DNA of 64,000 nucleotides from Cyanophora paradoxa (taxonomy: Eukaryota > Glaucocystophyceae > Cyanophorales > Cyanophoraceae): the NCBI GenBank assembly GCA_004431415.1, contig QPMI01000519.1, positions 1 through 64,000 of the forward strand. Reading direction: 5' to 3'. Positions within the stretch are counted from its first letter, which is position 1. Each line of letters opens with the position of its first letter. The notes under the pieces are model-generated. The model was given only the letters and a program-made list of their open reading frames with translations, searched no databases and was not told where the DNA came from. Below are positions 18,188 to 30,366 of this stretch, one piece after another. The translations under genes were made by a program, and so were the position numbers.

Positions 18188-21100
18188 CTACTGTTGTATA
18201 TTTAAAATAGCGAGTAGCGATAGGCACCGGATGCAGAAAAAGATAAAAAGGCAGCGGGCAAAAGAATGGGCAGCGGCCCGGCGAAACAATATTAATCGGG
18301 AGGCAGGCGGTGATTTGGTCAGGCGCGCTTCACGCTGTACCCCCGGAGGTTCAGTCGTTCCGGGTGCAGCGTCGCCCCCGCCGCCGCCCCCGAGAAGGAG
18401 CCCTGCCGCCCCAGCGACGGCTTCCCGACCCGGCGCGTCAGAGCCGGCCCGGGGGCCCGGGGGCGAGGCGCGGCGGCGCACCCGTTCCGAGGTGACCTGC
18501 TTCCTGCGGCCGTCGCCTGCGGCGGCGGCGGCAGCAGCAGCAGCAGCAGCGGCGGCGGCGGCGGCGGCGCCGTCCCCCGAGCCCAGCGACGGGGCGCCGG
18601 TGAGGCCCCCGCCGCCGCCGGCGGTCGCCTTGCCCGAGTTGGAGCGGGGCAGGGGCGGCCGCTCGCCCGCGCCCACCCCTGGGGCGGCGCCCTCCGCTCG
18701 GGCCCTGCCCTTGACGGTGGGGCCGGAGCCGGCGCGCCGGGGGCCGCGGGGGCGGGGGCGGCGCTGCCGCCGCGGGGGCGTCGGAGGGGGAGGAGGGAAG
18801 GGGGCGCGGGGCCCGCCCGGCCCGAAGACGGCGTCGGCCGCCATGCCCGAGGCGGGGCCGGCGTCCCGCTCCGAGGGCGGGAGGGCGCGGCGGAGGGCGC
18901 GCGGGTCCGGCGCCGCCGCGAACTGGCCCCCGTTGGCCTTGCCCAGCTCCGCCACGTCCAGCACCTGCGAACAAAGTCAGGGCCGGGCCGGGCCGAAACG
19001 AACGCCCGAGCTAGGTGATAGCCCCCAGAAGCCCCAGAGAAGGCCGAGCGAACAAGCCGACAGCGAGGCGGGGAGCGGGCGGGGCGCACGCGGCGGACGT
19101 TGGCCTCGTTGGGGATGAGCCGCCGCGCCAGCCGCTCGAACTCCCGCGCCCCGAAGCCCTGCGCCAGGGAGACCGTCAGGACTTGGGGCGGGCCAGGCCA
19201 GGACAGGCCAGAGGGCAGAGCTAATGGGGAAGGAGCAGAGGAGAGGGGAGCGGGGCGGGGCGGGGCGGGGCGCGCTGGCTCGCCTTCCAGGTGAGGTAGA
19301 TGGCGCGCTTGGCGGGGGTGCGCGTCTCCGCCGACGCGTCGCTCACCAGCTGCGCCCCCGCGCCCCCGGCGCCCCCTCAGCCACCCGCCGGCGGGCAGGA
19401 GCAGGCTTCGGGGGCGGGGCGGGCGGCTCGCCTGGACGAGGACGGGGAAGAGGCGCTCGAGGGCCGGGGGCGGAAGGGCGGAGACGCGGGGCCCCAGGCG
19501 CTCCACCAGCGCCTCCACGCACGTCGCCACCTGCCGCCGCCCCGTCCGCTCGGCGCCCGCAGCTCGGCGCCCGGGGCCCGGGGGCCGGCGAGCGCGACGC
19601 CCTCCCGCGTCCAACTCTCCGCTACCTGCGGCGCGCCGGCGGGGCTCTCACCTTGGCGCGGACGGCGGCGTTCTTGTGGCTCGCCTGCTGGAAGAGGGGC
19701 GGCAGCAGCCGGCCCTCCGTCAGGTGCTGCCCCGCCCCGCCCCGGCCCCGGCCCCTGGTCAGCCCCGGGCAGCGGCGAAGAGGCGGCGGGGGAAGGGGGG
19801 GGGGGCTCGGACCGTGGCCATGGCGCGGAGGGCCCGCTCGGCGCCCTCGGAGATGAAGCCCGACGACTCGCCCACCTGGCGGGCGGGCGCGCGTCAGTCG
19901 AGCGGGCGGGCGGGGGGGCGGCCTGGGCGGGGGCGGGACCTTCTTGAGGAGGACGGGGAGGAGGTGCTCGGCCTCGGGGTCGAGCTGGCGGCGCAGCGAG
20001 GTCACCATGTCCAGCACCGCCATGATCGCGTTCTTCGACACCGACGAGCGCTGCGCCCCCCGGCGCCCGGGGCATCAGTGGCGCGCGGCGGGGGCGGGCG
20101 GGGCGCGCGGGCGCACGAGGTTGTCGACGGACTGGAGGACGGCGAGGGTGGCGGCGTGGAGCTGGCCCGAGGCGACGAGGACCTCGGGGTGGTGCAGGGC
20201 GACCCGCCGCAGCGCCGTCAGCCCCGCGTGCTGCGCCGCCCAGTCCCCCGCCCCCCGCACCGCCTCCAGCGCCCCCCGCAGCTCCGCTTCCGGCCGCTCG
20301 CACGGCTGCAGGTCCGCGCTCGCCACCTCCTCCGCCTTCAGGTAGCCCGGGATGCCCCCGTCGAGGCGAACGCGCCCCCGCCGCCCCCGCCCCGCCCCCG
20401 CCGCGCGTGCGCCCGGCCGCCGTGGAGACGGACGTGGCGGCGCTGCTCATCGAGTCGCGGGCCTCCTCGGGGCCCTCGGGCGGGGCCGCGCCGGGCCGGG
20501 GCCGGCGGCCGCCGGGGCCGCCGGGGGAGGGGAAGCCGCGGGAGCTGGTGCTGGAGACGGAGGAGTAGGCGCTCTGGGGCATGCCGTTGGAGGCGGAGCG
20601 GATGGAGGAGGCCGCCGACGAGGTCGACGCCCGCGAGTGCCGCGCCCCGAAGTGGCCCGAGAACCCGTACCCCCCGGGCGCCGGCGACACCGGGTCGGCG
20701 CCCCCGTCGTAATACGAGTCGGCTCCGGCGCTGAAGGGCGGCGAGTGGCCGAAGTGCTCCGGGCCCGGCGAGCCCCCGTCGTCGTCGTACACGTACCCCT
20801 CCTCGTCGTCCGTCTTGCCGCCGCCGTACCCCCCGCCGGCGGCGGCGGCGCTCTGGACGCGGCGCGAGGGCTCCGGGGCGGAGGAGGGGGCGGCGCCGTT
20901 GTTGTTGGGGGCGGGGCCGAGGAGGCGGCTGCCGGAGACGGCGCGGCGCTTGAGGGTGCGGAGCTTCTCGCGGGCGAACTCGAGGGCGTCCAGCTCCTCC
21001 GCCAGCCGCGACGCCGCCCGCGCCTCCTCCGCCGAGATCGGCGGCGACGCCGCCCCCGCCCCGGCCCCCTCCTGCGGCGAGGGCGAGGCCCCCGCCCGGC

Positions 21101-23430
21101 TGCGCCCCGCGCTCCCCCGCTCGCCGCGCTCGCCGCGCTCGCCGCGCTGCCGCGCCGCCGCGCCGCCGCCGCCAGCGAGAGCTCCGCCTCGGGGCCGCGC
21201 CGCGGGCCGCGCACCGAGGCCGGGCCCCAGTGCGGGCCGGCGAGGCCGCCGGACGCCTCCTCGCCGCTGTCCGAGTCGCCGGCGCTGGCGGGGGGACGGC
21301 GGGGGCGGGGGCCGGGGAGGTGCCGGCGGAGAGGGCGGGGTCGTGGGCGCGCTCGCCCGCTCGTCCGACTCCTGCACGGCTGAGAGCCCCGGTTGCGCCG
21401 CCGCGCTCCCGTAACGGCTGTGCAGGCCGCCCCGCCCCGGGCCCAGCGCGGGGGCGGCCCGGCGCCCCCGCCCGCTCCCAGCGCCGCCGGGGCCCTCGCC
21501 GTCGCCCCGCGGGGCGGACCCGGCGCGCGGGCGAGGCGGAGCGAGGAGCGGTCGGCGGCGCCCGGGCTGGGCTGGGGCCCGTAGCCGGGACTCCCCGGGG
21601 CGAGGCGGCGGGGCCGGGGCCGGAGCTGGGCCCGGGCTGGGCGGGGCTCCACGAGCGCCCCGCAAGCACCTCTTCGCCCTCCGAGTCGCCCCGCCGCCCC
21701 CGCCCCGCCCCCGCCGCCGCCCCCGCCGAAGAAGCTGCGGCCGCTGTAGCGGCCCGAGTAGGAGGAGGACGGGGCGGAGGCGGAGGCCGGGGAGAGGGGG
21801 CCCCCCGAGGGCCCCGCCGGGCCCTCCGGCTCGACGGAGATCGGGGGCGGGCCCCGCCGCCGCTCGGAGGCCCCGGGCGGGTGGTGGGGCGGGGAGGCGG
21901 CGCGCGGGGCGCCGTAGCGCGCGGGGGAGGCCGAGGGGATGGGAGGCGCCGGGGGGTGCATGCCGTGCTCGAAGACGCCGCTGGACTCGGATTCGGGGTG
22001 GTACCCCGCGCTGCCGGCGCTGCTGATGCTGCTGGACTTGGACGTGGTTCGCCCCAGTGGGGCCGGCGACGGCACCGGCGACGGCACGGGCGGCGGCGCG
22101 GCCGCAGCGCCGGCACCCGACGCGCTCCCGCCGCCGAATGGGTCCTCAGAGGAGAGTAAGGGGGCCCGTACCCCGCCGGCGGGGCGCGCTCCTGTTCGTG
22201 ATATGGGCATATCCCACGGGATCCTGCGGAAGGCTTGAGCGGCGGGGCGGGGCGGGGGCGGGGCGGGCGGGCGGGCGGGCGGGAAGGGATGGGCAGGGCG
22301 GGGCGCACCTCTGGCCGGCGCTGCGGCGCGGGGGCTTGGGGGTAGTCGCGGAGGGCTCCGAAGAGGTGGAGGCGGAGGAGGCGCAGGGATCGTCGGAGGC
22401 CTCCGGGGGGGGCCGAACGTGCTCCACGGTACCCCCCCGCAGGGAGGGGAGCGCGGGGTCCGAGAGGCGTTCCTGACGCGGGCCATCAGGCGGGGCGGGG
22501 CGGGGCGGGGCGGGGCGGGGCGGGGCGGGGAGGGAGGGAGGGGGGGGGGGGTACCTGCAGGGATTGGAGGGTACCGGCGTCGAGGGAGGAAGCGAGGGCG
22601 GAGCGGAGGCGCTCGCCGCCGAGGAGCGGCTGGAGGACGGCGGCGAGCTCCTGGGCCACGAACCGCACCCGCGCCGCCCCGTCCCCGAGGCACGCCGCGA
22701 GCGCCGAGAGCTGCGCCGGCCGTCTTCGATCGGCGCGGCGCGGCGCGGCGGGGGCGGGGGCGGGGGCGGCGGGCGCACGAAGGCGGGCCCGGCGAAGGGG
22801 GCGGCGGCGGCGGCGGAGGGCGCGAGGAAGGCGGCGATGAGGGCGTGGAGGACCTCCTCGCGGATGCGGGAGGAGGGCGACTGGAGCGCCGGCAGCAGCT
22901 GCGGGAAGACGACGGAGGGGCCGGCCTGCTCCACGAGGCCCGCCACGACCTTGTGCGACGCTTGCCGGATCACGATCTTGTTGTCCCCGAGGCGCTGCGC
23001 CACCCGACCGCACAGATTCGCGACCCCGTCAGCGGAGAAAGGAAGGAAAAGAACGCGGAAGACGGCCGGTGCGCACGTCGACAAGGGCCGGCAGGAGGCG
23101 CCCCAAATGCGGCTCGAGGCTGATGCGCCGGGACATCACATCTAGAACCGACAGAGCCTTCAACACGACCGTGAAGTTCGCATCCTTGAGCAGCCGGGTC
23201 AGCTGCTGGACCAGTTCCGCCCCGCTCTCAACCAGCTGCCGCTTGTCGTCCCCGCCCCGGACGGCGCGCACGCGCTCGAGGAGCTGCAGATCGGGTCAAG
23301 GCGGCAAGCAAGAGACAAGCGGGCGGTATGAAGGAACCTCGTCGACTGCGGCAGCCCGCGATTTCCAGTCGGCCTGGCCATCGAGGAGGGCAGCGGGGAG
23401 CAGCATGGGCCCTACGAGGCCGCTCTCCAT
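18188..23430 (-). CDS. TOG-domain microtubule regulator (CLASP/TOGARAM family), multi-exon
   Basis: The start is ATG 23430-23428 (MESGLVGPMLLPALLDGQAD), the first in-frame Met after a stop. The first TOG array includes ADWKSRAAAVDE; RLLKDANFTVVLKALSVLDV (~23180); RLGDNKIVIRQASHKVVAGL (~22980); and SRIREEVLHALIAAFL. A long Ser/Gly/Pro-rich linker covers ~22300-20400. A second TOG array follows: GDWAAQHAGLTALRRVALHH (~20250), SVSKNAIMAVLDMVTSLRRQ (~20040), ESSGFISEGAERALRAMATV (~19860), SHKNAAVRAKV (~19680) and DASAETRTPAKRAIYLTW (~19330). The C-terminal exon to 18188 has a poly-Ala run encoded by GCN repeats at 18520-18570. TOG domains bind tubulin. The second array, with 'hkNaaVR' and 'etR', most resembles TOGARAM/crescerin proteins of ciliary microtubules; CLASP is the alternative. 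Confidence 0.75.
22491..22530. repeat. (CGGGG)8 pentanucleotide repeat followed by G-rich tract
   Basis: Eight CGGGG units, then AGGGAGGG and a G12 run to 22551. On the gene's strand it is a C-rich intron tract of the TOG gene. Confidence 0.9.
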
Positions 23431-23678
23431 GCTTGCGTCAGTGCCCGCGCATCGCTGGGTCCCGATCCCTTGTGCCGGTCAAGACTGTCGCCCGTATTGC
23501 TCCAGGTCCCGCGGGGCGCAAAGCTGCTTCTACCGGGCGCAAGGAGGGCAACGAGTGAGCCGGCGGGAGCTCTAGCTACGGCGTTCTCGCGGAATATGAG
23601 ACCGCTCGGGGGGTACAGCTGAACCCGATCTCTTCCTGGCAGTGCCGCCGAGGATCGCTCGCCGAGATCGCTTTTCTG
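23431..23678. promoter_or_regulatory. Divergent intergenic region between TOG gene and kinase gene
   Basis: About 250-400 bp separates the two divergent start codons, depending on the kinase start used. It must hold both promoters; no TATA box or other motif is obvious. Confidence 0.35.
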
Positions 23679-26600
23679 ATGGTGGAGGAAGAGGCGGCCG
23701 GGGTCCTGAGCGACGCGCCGGTGGTGCCCGCGCATGGCTCGGGCCGTCAGACGCCGGTCACGTGGAGCCAGAGGAGCGTCGGCCACGTACAGGCGGATGG
23801 ACAGCTTATCATCTATCCTGCAGCGCCGAGCCCGCGCATGCGCCCTTCCCCGCCGCCAAACTCTGCGGGCGAAGAGGTCGTCGTGCTGTCGAGTTCGGAC
23901 GCGACGCAAGTCGTTCTCTACAACGCAGGCGAGCGCCTGGGCGCCACGCGCGATCCCTACCCCAGCGCTTCTGACCTGCGATGACCGCAGAGCGGAAGTC
24001 GCTCACTCTGCACTCGACGGAGCCCGCCGCGCACGCGATCTCTCCTTTTGAGCAAGCCTTTTGCCCTCTATGCAAGCAGCGGCGGTGCGGCCGCCTCTCC
24101 CTACGGCCGCTGCTTGCCGCAGCCGCCGCGACGACCCGCCGGAACACTCGGGCGCAGATTCCACGCGAGCGGCGCGGGCAGCTCCTTCCGGAACTTCACT
24201 GCCCAAGGCTACTTCTCACTGCTCGGTGCGGCGCGAGCCGCGACGCCCGGCGAGCCCCCGCCGACGGCGGCGCCACCGCCGACTCCCGCCCGCGCAGGCG
24301 CCACCGTCAGCGCCGAGGACCCCTCCTCTTCAGACAACGAAGCGAACGCTGCGCCGCAGCCGCCTCCGAAACCCGCCGGCCTGCGCTCCGACTATTTGAA
24401 CAGCGGGTACTACGCCCGGTTCTTTGAGGGCGCGTCCCCCGCTCCCCGGCTCCCCCGCCCGCCCCGTTCCCGTCCCGCCGCTCACGCCCGCAACAGAGGA
24501 GCGTAAGATCGGCTCCGGCGGCTTCGGCGCCGTGTACCTTGCCCGTGCGCAGCGAGCGTACCCCTGCCCGAGCCAAGCCGAGCCACTTCGTTCGCAGGGC
24601 ACGTCCTGCACGGGATCTCACTGGGGCAGTACGCCGTGAAGAAGGTCCCCGTGGGCGACAACCACGGTACCCCCGTCCCCGCCTCCCTCCCAGAACGCCG
24701 TACCCCTGCATCCGTTCCAACGCGGCACCCCCAGCCTGGTTCGTGAAGGTCCTCATGGAGGTTCGAGCCCTCGAGTCGCTCCATCACCCCAACGTGCGCC
24801 CCTGCGTACCACTCTTTCCCTGCCCCACTCACAATCCATCCCTCCCCCACCCCCGCACAGGTGGTTGGGTACAAGCACTCCTGGCTCGAGACCTCGCGCA
24901 CCGCCGACTTCGGGCCGGAGGTCCGTGCCCCCGAACGATCCCGGTCTCGACCCCGTACCCCCTTCCGACCCCATACCCCCCCCAGGTCCCCTGCCTCTTC
25001 ATTCTGATGGACTACGCGAACGGGGGCAACCTCGCGGACTACGTGCGCGAGCCGTACCCCGCCCCCTCTGCCCCACCCCATGCTGATCTGAATCTGTGTC
25101 TGAGCTCGGGCTGTGCGCAGGTGCAGGGGAAGGGCGGGCGGGACAAGCGGCGCATTCTGGAGGACTCCGAGATCTGGTCGCGTGCGCCTCCTTCCCCCCC
25201 CCTCCCCCCCCCCTCCCCCCCCCCCCTCCCTCCCTTACGGCCCCTCTATGCCCCAGTGTTCATCGACATCTGCCTGGGGCTGCGCCACCTCCACCACTCC
25301 GCCATCATCCACCGCGACCTCAAGGTCCGTATCCCCCCTTCCCCCGCCTCCGACCCCCCCACCCACCTCTCCAGCTTTGCTGACCGTCCGCCAGGCCCAG
25401 AACCTCCTCCTGCACACGACCTACGACCCCGTCTGCAACACCGCGCAGGTCCGCCCGCCCCCTCCCGCGCGGAAGCTCTTTCTAGCTCTAGAGAAAAGTA
25501 GCTCTAGTCCCAGTTCCGCCCTTCTTTAACCTCTGGTTCTCCTGAGGAGCCGCCGCCCACGACTGCGCCGCTCACGGCCGCCCGGCCCCTCCGCGCGCCG
25601 CAGACACACGTCATGATCTCGGACTTCGGGCAGTGCCAGGTGCGACCCCTCCCTGCCCCCGCCCCCCTGCTCCTATCTTCCCGCCACCCCGCCGTCCCCC
25701 CTCTCAGCTCCCCCTCGCAGACGGCGCACTCGATCCGGAACACCCTCAAGCGCACCGGGAACACCGGCACCGTGCGCCCTCCGCTTTGCCTTAGCTTGCC
25801 TCGCCCCAGCTCGGCTGAGCTCGCATTGCATTTGCGTCGTATCCCGAGATAGAGCGAACCTTCTGACCTCGTCCGTTCGCCGTACCCCCCAGGTGGAGTA
25901 CGTGGCGCCGGAGCTGCTCGTGACGGACGAGCGCGGCGAGTTCCGCACCGACTACGACGACAAGGTGCCGCGTACCCCCCTTTCCTCCCCTTCGTTCCCC
26001 TGCCGCCTGCCGACGGTACCCCCCGCAGAGCGACGTCTGGTCCCTCGGCGTGATCCTCTACCTCCTCTGCTTCTCCCAGCTCCCCTTCCAGAGCGGGTGG
26101 GCAGCGTACCCCGTATTCCCGAAAGTGGACGGCTCACATTCCGGGGTACAGCGACTCCGAGGAGCTCGTTCGCCTCATCGTGGGCGCCTCCGCCCCGTGC
26201 GCCCCTCTACCCCCCCTCCCCCCCCTCCCCCCTCCGAACGCAGCGGCGCAGGTTCCCGGCGGCGCCGAAGCGGCCGGCGGGGCTGCTGGAGCTGGTGGAG
26301 TGCCTCCTGCGGCGGGACCCGGCCGCCCGCCCCTCCATCGACGCCGTCCTCAAGCTCCCCGAGGCGCGCGAGATCGGATCTGACACGAACTGATCTGATC
26401 TGAGCTATCTTAGCTGAGCTGAGCGTGTCTGCCCCCCCCCCCCCCCCCCCCCCCGGCAGGTCGAGCGGCAGATGAAGCGCCTGAAGCGGGAGGAGCTGTA
26501 CCCCCCGGCGCCACCGCGCCCCGCCCCGTCCCCGGGCGCCGTGCGTAACCCTCTCGCGCCATCCTCCTCCGTCAGCCCCGGCTCATTGGGTCACAGGCGG

Positions 26601-27830
26601 GGCCCATCGCGATGCGCCGGTCGGAGGCTGTGGGCCTCCCGCCGCCCCGCCGCCCCTCGCCGCGGCGCCGGCCGCCTCGGCCTCGTCGGCCGCCCCCGCC
26701 GACGCCTCCACGCTCGCCCTCCGCCGCTCCCCGCTGGCCCCGCTCCGCATGCCCCCGGCCGCCGCCCCCTCCCCGGCCCGCGCCCTCCCGCCGCGCCCCC
26801 CGCCCTCGCCCCCCTCCTCCCGCTCCTCCTCGGCCTCGCCGGCCCGGGCCCCGCCGGCGGCGGCCGACCCGCTCTCCTTCCTCGCGCGGGGCCCACCCTC
26901 GCCCCTGCGCGCCTCCTCCTCCAGCAGCGCTCCGGCCTCGCCCGCCCCGCGCCCCTCCACCGGCGGCGGCGGCCGCGGCGCACCCCGCTGGGCCCCGAGG
27001 AGGCGGTGGCGGCGGAGCGGGCGACGGTGGTGGGGGGCCTGCAGATCCGCCGCATCCCCTCCGACGCCGTCATCGACGACGCCGCCTCCGACGCCCCGCC
27101 CGGCCCCCGGCGCGGACCCCCTCCTCCCCCGCAGCCGATTCTCCTTTGAACGGGCGCGTGCGCGCTTCTTCGCAGGCGGCGCCTGGAGGTGCTGGAGGAA
27201 GGGGAGGGGGGCGGAGGCTCACCCCCCGGCGCCCCCGCCTCCCCCGCCGCGGCCGCCCGCCGCCCGCCGGCGCTCCGGTGCCGACCTCGGCTCGCCGTCG
27301 GGGCCGGCGGCGAAGCGGCGGCGCTCGGCGTCGGCGGGCCGGGGGAGGGGGCGGGGCGCTGCTGGGCTCGGCGGGGGCGCGGCAGGCGCTCCTCGCGGCG
27401 CTGCTCGTGGCCCAGGTGGCGCTCTGCGTGGAGCCGTGCGCCGGCCCCGCCGCCGGGGGCCCCGGCCCCTCCGCCTCTACCCCGCCGCCGCCCTCGCCGC
27501 CCTCTCCGTCGCCTTTGGCTCCTCCCCGCGCAACGCCGCCCGCGGCCTCGCCGCCGCCCTCGCCCAGTTCCTCTGGAACGCCGCCGCCGCCGGCCTCGGC
27601 GCCGGCTGCGCGGCGGGCCCGGCGGCTCCGCCGCCGGCGTCGGCCACGCCGCCGCCCTCTTCGCCGCGGCGGCGGCCCTCCACCTCATGCCCGTGCTCCT
27701 CGCGGCGCCCCGCCGGGGCGGCGAGGCGCCGGCGCTCCCGGCCCCGTCCGAGACCCCGGCGCTGCCCCCGGCCAGCCCGGGGACAGGGCTTCCGCCGGGG
27801 CCGCGCTCGGAGAAGCCTTCCCCCTTCTAG
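23679..27830 (+). CDS. iksA: Serine/threonine protein kinase, IKS1/iksA type, with hydrophobic C-terminal tail
   Basis: Multi-exon. The start is 23679 or the in-frame ATG 23838. The N-terminal region has TQVVLYN, then CPLCKQ (~24060), and FTAQGYFSLLGAA, matching the Iks1 N-terminus. The kinase domain begins KIGSGGFGAVYLAR (24500-24545), then YAVKKVPVGDNH (~24635), LESLHHPNV, VPCLFILMDYANGGNLADYV (~24985), catalytic IIHRDLK (~25304), ISDFGQCQ (~25617), VEYVAPELL (25893) and SDVWSLGVILYLL (~26030). The signature 'AVKKVPVGDNH ... FILMDYANGG' is specific to the Iks1 family. The tail (27350-27830) contains several Ala/Leu-rich membrane-like stretches (ALLAALLVAQVALCV, HAAALFAAAAALHLMPVLLA), as in Iks1 relatives. 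Two introns appear to use GC donors (after VVLYNA and after YYARFFE). A C23 run at 26432-26454 is the polypyrimidine tract of one intron. Confidence 0.82.
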
Positions 27831-28324
27831 TTTCCCTTCCATCCCCTTCCATCCCTTCCAAGCGAACGAATTCTTCGTTCGTCATTAAGCGGATCGGATC
27901 CGCTAGACTAGTCGAGTAAGTAAGCCAGTCGAGTTCCTTGAACAAGCTGCATATATATCGAGAGCGCTGTGTAATAGTGGGAGCAGCTCGTTCCTTCCTA
28001 CAGCTACTCGTCGACGTCGAATGAAACTCGAACGCCCATCAGTGAGCCAGTAATGAGCTGCCGCTCTGGCCTGTCCGTGGCCCTCGCGGCTTCTCCAGAC
28101 AACTGCACGTGTGGTTGCTTGAGTTATAATGATCATGTGACTCTAGAAACGAATATGGAATGCACTCGGAGTTTGCGGATGTGCTTGAGTGAACCGATGG
28201 AAAGTAGGTCCGTTAGGACAGGCAGAAGGGACTTGACTTCCAAGACGCGAAGATTCGGCACGTCAGACGCGAGACGCTGCACAGTAGACGTCGACGAGTC
28301 AGGAAAGAGCCAAACACCGATCTC
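27831..28324. other. Intergenic region, no gene seen
   Basis: The sequence lies between two convergent genes and has no convincing ORF. The 91-codon plus-strand ORF at 28053-28328 has no recognisable feature. Confidence 0.5.
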
Positions 28325-29784
28325 TTAGCTCGCAGTAGGCACCTTTAAGAAAGAGCCCGGAATCACAGAGCCATCCCCGCGCAGCTCAATGACAAGGCTC
28401 TCCAGACGGGTCCATGCCGCGAGCGAGCGGCCTGCCAGGGCCTCGAAGACGGCCGGGGGGAAGGTGAGGTTGGCCACCTGGATCACGTAAATTAGAGTAA
28501 TCTCAAGGAGGAGAGACGGCAACCGCAATGTGAGCGCACCTGAAGGGACGGGCAGCTAGAAAGCGCCACAGCAATTTTTATCGCTCGGTCTGCTGAAGAA
28601 GCACCGATATCGTAGTCCAGACAGAGAGCCGTGAGTTTTGTAGCAGATGACAGAGGAGCTAGGTCGACCTCGGCCTGGTCAGTGATGTTTGCGAAGAAGC
28701 GCTGAAGCAGAGGCATCTGTGAGATGAAGCCGATCCAGCCTAGGTGACACTCGAGGTCTAGGTCTACGTATTGGCAGGTTAATTAAATTCAAACATTACA
28801 GTTTGAGCAGAAGACGAGAAAATGAGACGTACCCCGGACTCGTGTAAGGTTGCACAGTGGGCGAAGGTCATCCACCTTGCAGTCCGTCTGTAACCATGCG
28901 CCGGTATCTGCGCTGCGAAAAGAGAGCCCCAGCATCTCCAGAGCTGCGAACTTCGCTGCTGCTTCGAAAATCTCTAGTGGCGGTTGGTTCGTGCCGAGGA
29001 AGGCATGAAACTGCAGCGCTTGCAGCGAGGGAGCGAGGGGGGCGAGCGCCCGGAGGACAGTGACCGGAACGGGGACCATGAGATCAAGCATCTGCAATGC
29101 ACTTCAGCTTAGATTATAGTAAAACCTTGGGAGATCACGCACTTTTAGATTCGGAAGGAGAGATAGGAGGGAGAGGGACTGCTGAACGGCAGTCGTTGCC
29201 GGCGACTCAAAAGGCACCATCCCGATGTACAAGCTACGGAGCCGCTGCATAGAACTGATGGCAGCAATGCTGGGAGCTGCAGGCTTGCTGGCATCGATAT
29301 CTATTTCAGCGAAGTAAACTCCAAAATCCTCAAGCTGATCACGGAAAGCCGCTACGAACTTGAAGAAGCCATCAAACGACACAGTACTGCAGTTCAGCAC
29401 AATCCGCCGCACTGCCTTCCGCGCCTTCTCAGGCAGCTTCGTCAGAGCCTCTACTTCCGCGTCGTCCAGATCGCTCAGAGCTGCGCGGCCCCACAAGCTG
29501 CCATCGTCCACGATCCGCCGAAACCGCCGGCACACCGCCTTTAGCTTTACGAGCCGATCAGGCTGTACGTCCGGCTGGTCGTCTTCAGGGTCGAAAAAGC
29601 TACGGCATGGCGGAAGCCAGCGCCAGTCACGCCGCGCCGCCTCGAACAGCACGCGCCCGAGCAGCTCGTCGGGCAGCGCGTCCAGCGGGCTGCCGCCGGC
29701 CGCTATCGCCGCTGCCACGCTCGCGATCGGCGCTGCCATACCGCTGCTGATTGATCCGCTCGCCGAGTTCCCAGCTGCGAGCAA
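28325..29784 (-). CDS. F-box / leucine-rich-repeat protein 1
   Basis: Start ATG 29784 or 29739. The F-box is at residues ~33-85: SPLDALPDELLGRVLFEAAR, then QPDRLVKLKAVCRRFRRIVD and DGSLWGRA. LRR-like exons follow: to ~29130 (MQRLRSLYIGMVPFESP), 29095-28830 (SLQALQFHAFLG), 28716-28540 (SSATKLTALCLDYDIG) and 28480-28325 (RLESLVIELRGDGSVIPGSF). The introns are short GT-AG. F-box proteins dock to Skp1 in SCF ubiquitin ligases and the LRR binds the substrate. The gene is in tandem with the next F-box/LRR gene and shares its layout, so the pair probably arose by duplication. Substrate unknown. Confidence 0.7.
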
Positions 29785-30366
29785 ACGTTAACCGTGCACG
29801 TGAGCAGTCGAAATGGCCGAGCCGCGGACCACGCGCACCGCCAGCTGCAGAGGACGCGGAAGCCGCGTTGCTCGATGCAGCTCCCTGCGATGCGCCGAGT
29901 TCCGCGGCCTGCGCTCCGCCTGCCGCCGTTGTGTCGCGGTCAGCACCTAAGCCCGCTGAGCGCAGGGGCGCGCATCGAGCTAACCTTCGCCTCCGTTCGC
30001 CGCTGTCCGCGCCCGCTTCGCCCGGCTTTCGCGCGCCATTTCGTCTGGGGGGATGGAGTGTGTTGCGGGTACGTACGAGCCGCGCGCGCGCCGCCGCCGC
30101 CGCGGCTGCGTGCGCGTACGCGTGCACGTGCGCGCGGACGCGCGCCGGGCTCTGCGCGCTGCTTAACGCAGCCACGTGCACTCAGCATTCAACTTTTTGG
30201 CAAGTGCGATTGCAGTTGCAACGTTTTTAACTGCTGCCCAATTTCGAAGGGCCCCCAAGCGAATACGACCAGAGGTCTAAATTAGTTAATTCGAACATGG
30301 GCGGCGGCTCCAAAACGAGCTCCAAACGAGCGGCGGCGGGGGACGCGACTCGCGAGGGGGCCACAG
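29785..30366. promoter_or_regulatory. Intergenic region upstream of F-box/LRR 1
   Basis: It holds the promoter of the gene at 28325-29784. 30075-30150 is an alternating purine-pyrimidine stretch (GCGCGCGCG, GTGCGCGTACGCGTGCACGT) able to adopt Z-form. The ORFs on both strands look like shadows of GC-rich DNA. Confidence 0.35.

Noticed and set aside
19377-21665. 762-codon minus-strand ORF (and the overlapping 748- and 656-codon ones)
   Set aside because: Three overlapping frames of the low-complexity linker of the TOG gene stay open because of base composition; at most one is the real exon at any point.
23642-23974. Alternative plus ORFs over the kinase start region
   Set aside because: Only the frame with TQVVLYN continues, through splicing, into the CPLCKQ and kinase exons.
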